Source: JAJBWD01 sp041670885
GTDB lineage: Bacteria > Bacillota > Clostridia > Clostridiales > Clostridiaceae
Reading direction: 5' to 3'
Length of the DNA stretch: 9,469 bases
Assembly: GCA_041670885.1 (NCBI GenBank)
Contig: JBAXYJ010000104.1
Location: forward strand, 1 to 9,469
The notes below the pieces were generated by a model. The model was not told the origin of the DNA. It saw only the letters and a list, made by a program, of their open reading frames with translations, and did not search any database. Of the stretch, positions 5,945 through 9,469 are shown piece after piece. The translations under genes were made by a program, and so were the position numbers. The first letter of the stretch is position 1; every line of letters begins with the position of its first letter.

Positions 5945-6975
5945 AGCACTTCCTCCAAACTCTCATCGTCTAATTTCTGAATAAATTTTGCAAGAAGCAG
6001 ACCGGTATTTATGATATCATCCATATCAATTACCTCAACTGAGGTATGCATATACTTCTCCGGTATAGATATCAGCAGTGTTGGGATTCCTTCTCTTGCT
6101 ATCTGAATATCCCAGGCATCAGTTCCTGTATTGCCAGGCTCAACTTCAACCTGATATGGGATATTGCACTCCTTGGCAGTTTCTATAACCATCTTTCTAA
6201 GCTTAGGGTGGCAGTTAGGTCCTATACAGACAGAAGGCCCTCCCCCTAACTTATTTTCCCTGTCATCAGCCCCAAATTTTCCGCTGTCAAAGGTTACATC
6301 AATAGCTATACCTATATCAGGAGCTATTTCATAAGCTGCACTTTTAGCTCCTCTATGGCCAACCTCTTCCTGTGCTGAGAGAACAAAATATACATTTGTT
6401 TTTAGGTCTTTGCCCTCTAATTCTTTAGCACAGGAAAGCATTGAAACAACTCCTGCCTTATCATCTGCAGACTTGCAGGCTACATTATTATGCAGCAGCT
6501 CCGTAAAATCCCTTTTTACATAAGCGAAAGTTCCTATACTCACTTTTTCTTTTAACTTTTGATTACTTAAGCCAGTATCTATTAATAGGCTTTGGAATGT
6601 TACAGCTTTATCCTTTTCTTCTTCATTCATTAAATGAGGCGGCTTAATCCCAATTATACCTGTTATATCCTCTTTTCCTTTAATTACTACTTCCTGAGAA
6701 ACAAGGGTTTTTGGGTCAATTCCTATTCCTTTAAATTTTAAAAATCCATCTTTATTAAAATCAGTTATTACTAAGGCAACCTCATCTAAGTGGGCCATAA
6801 GCATTATTTTATTTTTCCCGCTGCCTTTTCTTTTTACATATATATTGTTTATATTACTTATTGAAATTTCTCCATAGGGCTGAAAGGCTTTTTTAATTTC
6901 TTCATATAGAAAGTCTTCTCTGCCGCTGGGAGAAAAATTAGTGGTTAATATTTTTAAAAATTCTTTCTCCTCCAT
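5935..6975 (-). CDS. M42-family metallo-aminopeptidase, first gene of the operon
   Basis: A 346-residue M42 aminopeptidase with the expected metal and catalytic residues: AHLDEV (His62, Asp64), SADDKAG at 169-175 (bridging Asp, with Lys in place of the common Arg), QEEVGHRGA at 202-210 (Glu203 base, Glu204 ligand), AIDVTFD (Asp226), GNTGTDAWD at 281-289 and KYMHTSVE (His310). It differs from its neighbours in the final motifs, which suggests a different peptide preference within the same TET-type architecture. The start ATG at 6975 is set by AGGAGG 5 nt upstream (6981-6986). It is the promoter-proximal gene of the four-gene operon and overlaps the next gene by 10 nt. Confidence 0.93.
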   Translation of the reverse strand: MEEKEFLKILTTNFSPSGREDFLYEEIKKAFQPYGEISISNINNIYVKRKGSGKNKIMLMAHLDEVALVITDFNKDGFLKFKGIGIDPKTLVSQEVVIKGKEDITGIIGIKPPHLMNEEEKDKAVTFQSLLIDTGLSNQKLKEKVSIGTFAYVKRDFTELLHNNVACKSADDKAGVVSMLSCAKELEGKDLKTNVYFVLSAQEEVGHRGAKSAAYEIAPDIGIAIDVTFDSGKFGADDRENKLGGGPSVCIGPNCHPKLRKMVIETAKECNIPYQVEVEPGNTGTDAWDIQIAREGIPTLLISIPEKYMHTSVEVIDMDDIINTGLLLAKFIQKLDDESLEEVLCF

Positions 6976-7014
6976 GTTATCCTCCTGCTACGTTTTCAAA
7001 TAATTACAAATACC

Positions 7015-7020
7015 ATTATA
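7015..7020 (-). promoter_or_regulatory. Candidate -10 element of the M42-VanZ operon promoter
   Basis: The minus strand has a perfect TATAAT about 40 nt before the first ATG, giving a short leader of about 33 nt. The position of a -35 element (17 nt upstream) falls on TTTTAT, a poor match that is also the T-tract edge of the upstream terminator. It is the only reasonable promoter in the 137-nt gap. Confidence 0.45.
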
Positions 7021-7039
7021 TACTAATATTATAATAAAT

Positions 7040-7075
7040 AAAACATGGAGTTCCTGATCAGGAGCTCCATGTTTT
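7040..7075. terminator. Palindromic terminator after the cell-wall amidase gene
   Basis: AAAACATGGAG (7040-7050) pairs with CTCCATGTTTT (7065-7075); a T-G wobble and TCCT/AGGA extend the stem to a GATC loop. It lies about 40 nt past the amidase stop on the minus strand and is followed there by TTTTATTTATT. Being symmetric, it can work in both directions, and it separates the cell-wall genes from the M42 operon. Confidence 0.85.
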
Positions 7076-7112
7076 ATGATATTTATCTGCACATAAATTA
7101 TCTGATTGCTTA

Positions 7113-8210
7113 TCAGTAATGCACTCTTATGAGCCAAAACTTAATTTTTTTAGTACTCCACCCAAGATCCCAGGGAACATCATTTCTGTCCGTATTATGG
7201 CAGGTTACCAGAGAATATCCCCTGGAGTCAGTACCGGTTACTACAGAAATATGAGTTATATCTCCTTTTTTTTCATATGCAACAAAATCCCCTGGCAGCA
7301 GCTTGTAAGAGGCTTTATACACCTTGTCATAGTTTCCATAAGCAATTACTGATGCCCTGCGGCTGTTTAACATATAACTTTTAAACCCATCTGCATTAAC
7401 CCAGGCTCTTGTGGCACCGCTTTTATCGTAATTCCATGCACCGTTTTTTCTAAACTTGCCTCCTTCGAAAAGTATTTGAGAAGCAAAATTTGCACAATCT
7501 CCTCCCTGAGGGTTGTAGTTCCTATATTTCTTATTATACATATATCCATATTGTTTTTCGCTTGCAGCACCGCAATATTGTTTAGCATAGTCTGCTGCAT
7601 TAATTCTTCTTTCAATTAAATCTGTAGTACTCCTGGATTCTTTAGATAATATATACTTTTTTATATCGTCAGCTTTTATGTTTTCTAAATTTAGTGAATC
7701 TGCAAAGGGATCTGTGTACCATTCCTTTGTAATTATCAGTTCACCATCTTTATCACTAAGACTCAAGTTGTGATAAGTTCCTATTCTAAAGCTGTTTACA
7801 ATTTCAGGCTGATCCTCATATACATATTTATATTCTGTAGAACAGAGAATGTTAGCTGAGCACCTGCTGCTACTCGTTTTGATGCTTCTGATAACTACAT
7901 CCTGATTTACATCAGTAAATTCAATGCCTTGTTTCTCTGCCCAATTATGAAGATATTTCAATTTTCTCTGTTCATATTCAAAAGCCCATGTGCCATATTT
8001 AGTATTTAAATCATAGAAAGACTTAATCATTTCCAAATCTTTACTTAGTAATGCTCTGTTTCTGCATTGAAAAATCTGTTTTATAGTTATTTCTGCTTCT
8101 TCTTTCGAAATACTGTCCATAGGAATCTTTGTATTTGAAGCTTTACATAAAAATGTGTTTAAAATTAACAGGGTTAATATAAGTACAGTTTGCTTTACTA
8201 CTTTCTTCAT
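7113..8210 (-). CDS. Exported cysteine amidase (Amidase_6-type putative amidase domain)
   Basis: A 365-residue exported protein. A signal peptide is visible (MKKVVKQ, then VLILTLLILNTFL, with likely cleavage near CKA at about 22-25). Residues about 35-165 form a separate N-terminal module of mixed helix and strand that resembles small NTF2-like folds, though I cannot name it. The C-terminal part (about 200-365) matches the putative amidase domain (PF12671): RRINAADYAKQYC, GGDCANFASQ with candidate nucleophile Cys239, GDFVAYEKKGDITHISVV with His320, and TCHNTD (338-341). It is expected to act on peptide or amide bonds of the cell wall; the substrate is inferred from family and context. Start ATG 8210 has AAGGAG 7 nt upstream. 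It follows the M15 gene by 57 nt with no terminator, which suggests an operon, and it ends before a strong hairpin. Confidence 0.85.
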   Translation of the reverse strand: MKKVVKQTVLILTLLILNTFLCKASNTKIPMDSISKEEAEITIKQIFQCRNRALLSKDLEMIKSFYDLNTKYGTWAFEYEQRKLKYLHNWAEKQGIEFTDVNQDVVIRSIKTSSSRCSANILCSTEYKYVYEDQPEIVNSFRIGTYHNLSLSDKDGELIITKEWYTDPFADSLNLENIKADDIKKYILSKESRSTTDLIERRINAADYAKQYCGAASEKQYGYMYNKKYRNYNPQGGDCANFASQILFEGGKFRKNGAWNYDKSGATRAWVNADGFKSYMLNSRRASVIAYGNYDKVYKASYKLLPGDFVAYEKKGDITHISVVTGTDSRGYSLVTCHNTDRNDVPWDLGWSTKKIKFWLIRVHY

Positions 8211-8267
8211 TTATTAACTCCTTATAATCTAGTTATTATTTTGCCTCCCAAGCAGCCTTAGCTCATA

Positions 8268-9167
8268 TTATATTTTTTCAATTTTTTCAATATATCCTCT
8301 TATTTTATTATCATCTAAAGGAACACCTTCATACCAGAGCTTTGTATTATTACAATTTCCAAAGTATCTGGACTTTAGTATTATTTCAGGTCTGTATTCG
8401 TAATGCAAAATATCAAAGTGGTTCCATTTTCCGCCCCAAATAAAATTATTTTTTTCAAAAGCTTCCGGAATTTCATTAGGATAAGATTGAAGTCTCTGTT
8501 TTCCCTGGTCCTCTGTTGCCCATTTCCAATAATCTCTTTTATCTCTTGCCAAGTCTATGGTATTACCAAATGAATGAGGACTTAGCCTGTTTGTTCCTGC
8601 AATGGTTCTATAGTTATAGGTTCCGCTGCAGGGATAAATACAGCCGGCGATCTTTTTATTTTGTCCTGCTAATACCTGAAGCTCTTTCATAGCTCTTTTT
8701 AATGAATCGGAAGCTTTATTGTTTTTATTAAATTGAAAGCTGCCTCCTGCTGTAACATTAACAAGGTTTTTCTCAACTTGCTTTCTTGAAGAGCCATATA
8801 CTTCTGTTAAAAGCTCATAGTTTCTAAAACGACCAGGATCAAAATTCTTTTCCATTAAATCATTGACTGAATTTAAGGGATAAATTTGCTCCAGAGTATC
8901 CTGCAGATCAGGATTAGCTAGTTTTTGTTCAAAACTCTTTTCTATCTTATCATCATAAAGTATCTTTTTCCCAGATTTCATTATAATATAAACATTGCCA
9001 TTATCACCTTTATTTACATCTATAACATATTCAGGGTACGACATCATCAAAACTAAAATATCTCTTTTCATATTTGTATCGTAGCAGGTTTTATCAATGG
9101 CTTTTGCAGTTAGATTACTGCTTAAAAAAATATGTAAAAGCATTATAAATAAGGCAAACTTTTTCAA
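8268..9167 (-). CDS. Exported M15-family peptidase (VanY/D-Ala-D-Ala carboxypeptidase-like)
   Basis: A 299-residue protein with a clear signal peptide (MKKFALFIMLLHIFL, likely cleavage after AKA at 21-23). The C-terminal half carries the M15 zinc site: SPHSFGNTID at 196-205 (ligands His198 and Asp205) and WNHFDILHYEYRPE at 248-261 (acid Asp252 and ligand His255). M15 enzymes are D,D-carboxypeptidases, D,D-dipeptidases or L-alanyl-D-glutamate endopeptidases that cut peptidoglycan stem peptides outside the membrane; which activity applies is not decided by the sequence. Residues about 30-130 form an N-terminal region of unknown role. The start is TTG 9167, supported by AAGGTGA 6 nt upstream. 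It lies upstream of the amidase gene in the same direction, 57 nt apart, so the two likely act together on the wall. Confidence 0.88.
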   Translation of the reverse strand: MKKFALFIMLLHIFLSSNLTAKAIDKTCYDTNMKRDILVLMMSYPEYVIDVNKGDNGNVYIIMKSGKKILYDDKIEKSFEQKLANPDLQDTLEQIYPLNSVNDLMEKNFDPGRFRNYELLTEVYGSSRKQVEKNLVNVTAGGSFQFNKNNKASDSLKRAMKELQVLAGQNKKIAGCIYPCSGTYNYRTIAGTNRLSPHSFGNTIDLARDKRDYWKWATEDQGKQRLQSYPNEIPEAFEKNNFIWGGKWNHFDILHYEYRPEIILKSRYFGNCNNTKLWYEGVPLDDNKIRGYIEKIEKI

Positions 9168-9173
9168 AACAAA

Positions 9174-9180
9174 TCACCTT
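9174..9180 (-). promoter_or_regulatory. Ribosome binding site for the TTG start of the M15 peptidase
   Basis: AAGGTGA on the minus strand precedes TTG 9167-9165 by 6 nt, and the resulting protein begins with a standard signal peptide (MKKFALF), which supports this start. Confidence 0.65.
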
Positions 9181-9249
9181 CTTATAAATAATCTATACAC
9201 TTTTTAGGTTCACCAAATTTATAATTAGTATGTATCATTTATAACGTAT

Positions 9250-9273
9250 TTTTAAATAAATTTTTATTTAAAA
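9250..9273. repeat. AT-only inverted repeat downstream of the rRNA terminators
   Basis: TTTTAAATAAA (9250-9260) is complementary to TTTATTTAAAA (9263-9273) around two bases. It holds no G or C, so the hairpin would be weak. It lies between the rRNA terminators and the M15 gene and may be part of an A/T-rich upstream promoter region or chance. Confidence 0.3.
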
Positions 9274-9279
9274 TGAATA

Positions 9280-9307
9280 AAAACCTGCAGCAGCTGCTGC
9301 AGGTTTT
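9280..9307. terminator. Second (distal) rRNA operon terminator, perfect palindrome
   Basis: AAAACCTGCAGCAG (9280-9293) and CTGCTGCAGGTTTT (9294-9307) form a perfect 28-bp palindrome. It gives a GC-rich stem bordered by TTTT on either strand. On the minus strand it lies just past the first rRNA terminator, forming a tandem stop that insulates the M15 gene from rRNA read-through; it could also stop anything arriving on the plus strand. Confidence 0.8.
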
Positions 9308-9313
9308 ATAAGT

Positions 9314-9348
9314 AAAAAAATATCCCTAAAGCAATGCTTTAGGGATAT
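9314..9348 (-). terminator. First rRNA operon terminator after 5S
   Basis: TATCCCTAAAGCA (9321-9333) and TGCTTTAGGGATA (9335-9347) pair around a single base, and the stem runs on the minus strand directly into seven T residues (A run 9314-9320). It begins only 2-3 nt after the 5S rRNA end, the standard arrangement for an rRNA operon. Confidence 0.92.
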
Positions 9349-9349
9349 A

Positions 9350-9466
9350 ACCTGGCGATGACCCGCTCTCCCACAGGGCTACCCCTGCAGTACCATAGGC
9401 GCTTTGAAGCTTAACCTGCGTGTTCGGAATGGGAACGAGTGTTGCCTTCAAGCCATAGTCACCAGA
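9350..9466 (-). rRNA. rrf: 5S ribosomal RNA
   Basis: The minus strand reads as a full bacterial 5S rRNA of about 117 nt. The 5' end TCTGGTGACTATGGC pairs with the 3' end GTCATCGCCAGG as helix I, and the conserved internal stretch TTCCCATTCCGAACACG, the AGGTTAAGC segment, the GCGCCTATGGTACTG arm and TGGGAGAGCGGGTC are all present. The ends are estimated from helix I pairing and may be off by one or two bases. As the distal gene of an rRNA operon, its 16S and 23S partners would lie beyond the right edge. Confidence 0.96.
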
Positions 9467-9469
9467 TTC

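Noticed and set aside
8211..8267. Terminator between the M15 peptidase and the amidase genes
   Set aside because: No stem longer than a few base pairs with a T-tract is seen in the 57-nt gap, so the genes are treated as one operon.
9280..9307. Attachment site or recombination site at the perfect palindrome beside the rRNA gene
   Set aside because: No integrase or duplicated flank is present, and the TTTT edges and position after 5S fit a terminator better.

Overview
The window looks like chromosomal DNA of a low-GC, Gram-positive anaerobe of the Clostridium type. The evidence is very AT-rich sequence, AGGAGG-type ribosome binding sites, several TTG starts (three of the nine intact genes), a Clostridium-like 5S rRNA and family content typical of Clostridia. 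Most genes lie on the minus strand. No mobile element, CRISPR array or tRNA was seen.

Layout from left to right. (1) The last 45 codons of a family 4 uracil-DNA glycosylase-like gene (+) end in a hairpin that also lies at the end of a minus-strand gene. (2) That gene encodes a soluble protein with two GGDEF-type domains, both with altered signature motifs. (3) A serine beta-lactamase-fold hydrolase without a signal peptide follows. (4) Next is a hypoxanthine/uracil-type DNA glycosylase whose N-terminal coding sequence appears split by a frameshift. (5) A small plus-strand gene of unknown function (95 aa) sits alone between this and the next cluster. (6) A tightly packed minus-strand operon (about 6975 to 3550) holds three M42-family aminopeptidase paralogues followed by a VanZ-like membrane protein, all with overlapping stop and start codons. 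The first two M42 proteins keep the full metal-binding set; the third has lost most of it and reads as a pseudoenzyme. (7) Two exported cell-wall enzymes follow in probable operon order: an M15 (VanY-like) peptidase and a cysteine amidase of the Amidase_6 type. (8) The right edge carries a 5S rRNA gene on the minus strand, the distal end of an rRNA operon, closed by two strong hairpin terminators in tandem.

How the parts fit together: the M42 operon suggests cytosolic peptide trimming by tetrahedral (TET) aminopeptidase particles, with a possible non-catalytic third subunit. The M15 and amidase pair suggests peptidoglycan or cell-wall peptide processing outside the membrane. The left part mixes DNA repair, nucleotide signalling and a hydrolase with no obvious shared pathway. 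The points most worth a second look are the degenerate third M42 paralogue, the frameshifted DNA glycosylase and the complementary degeneracy of the two GGDEF domains. I did not find a convincing wholly new system.
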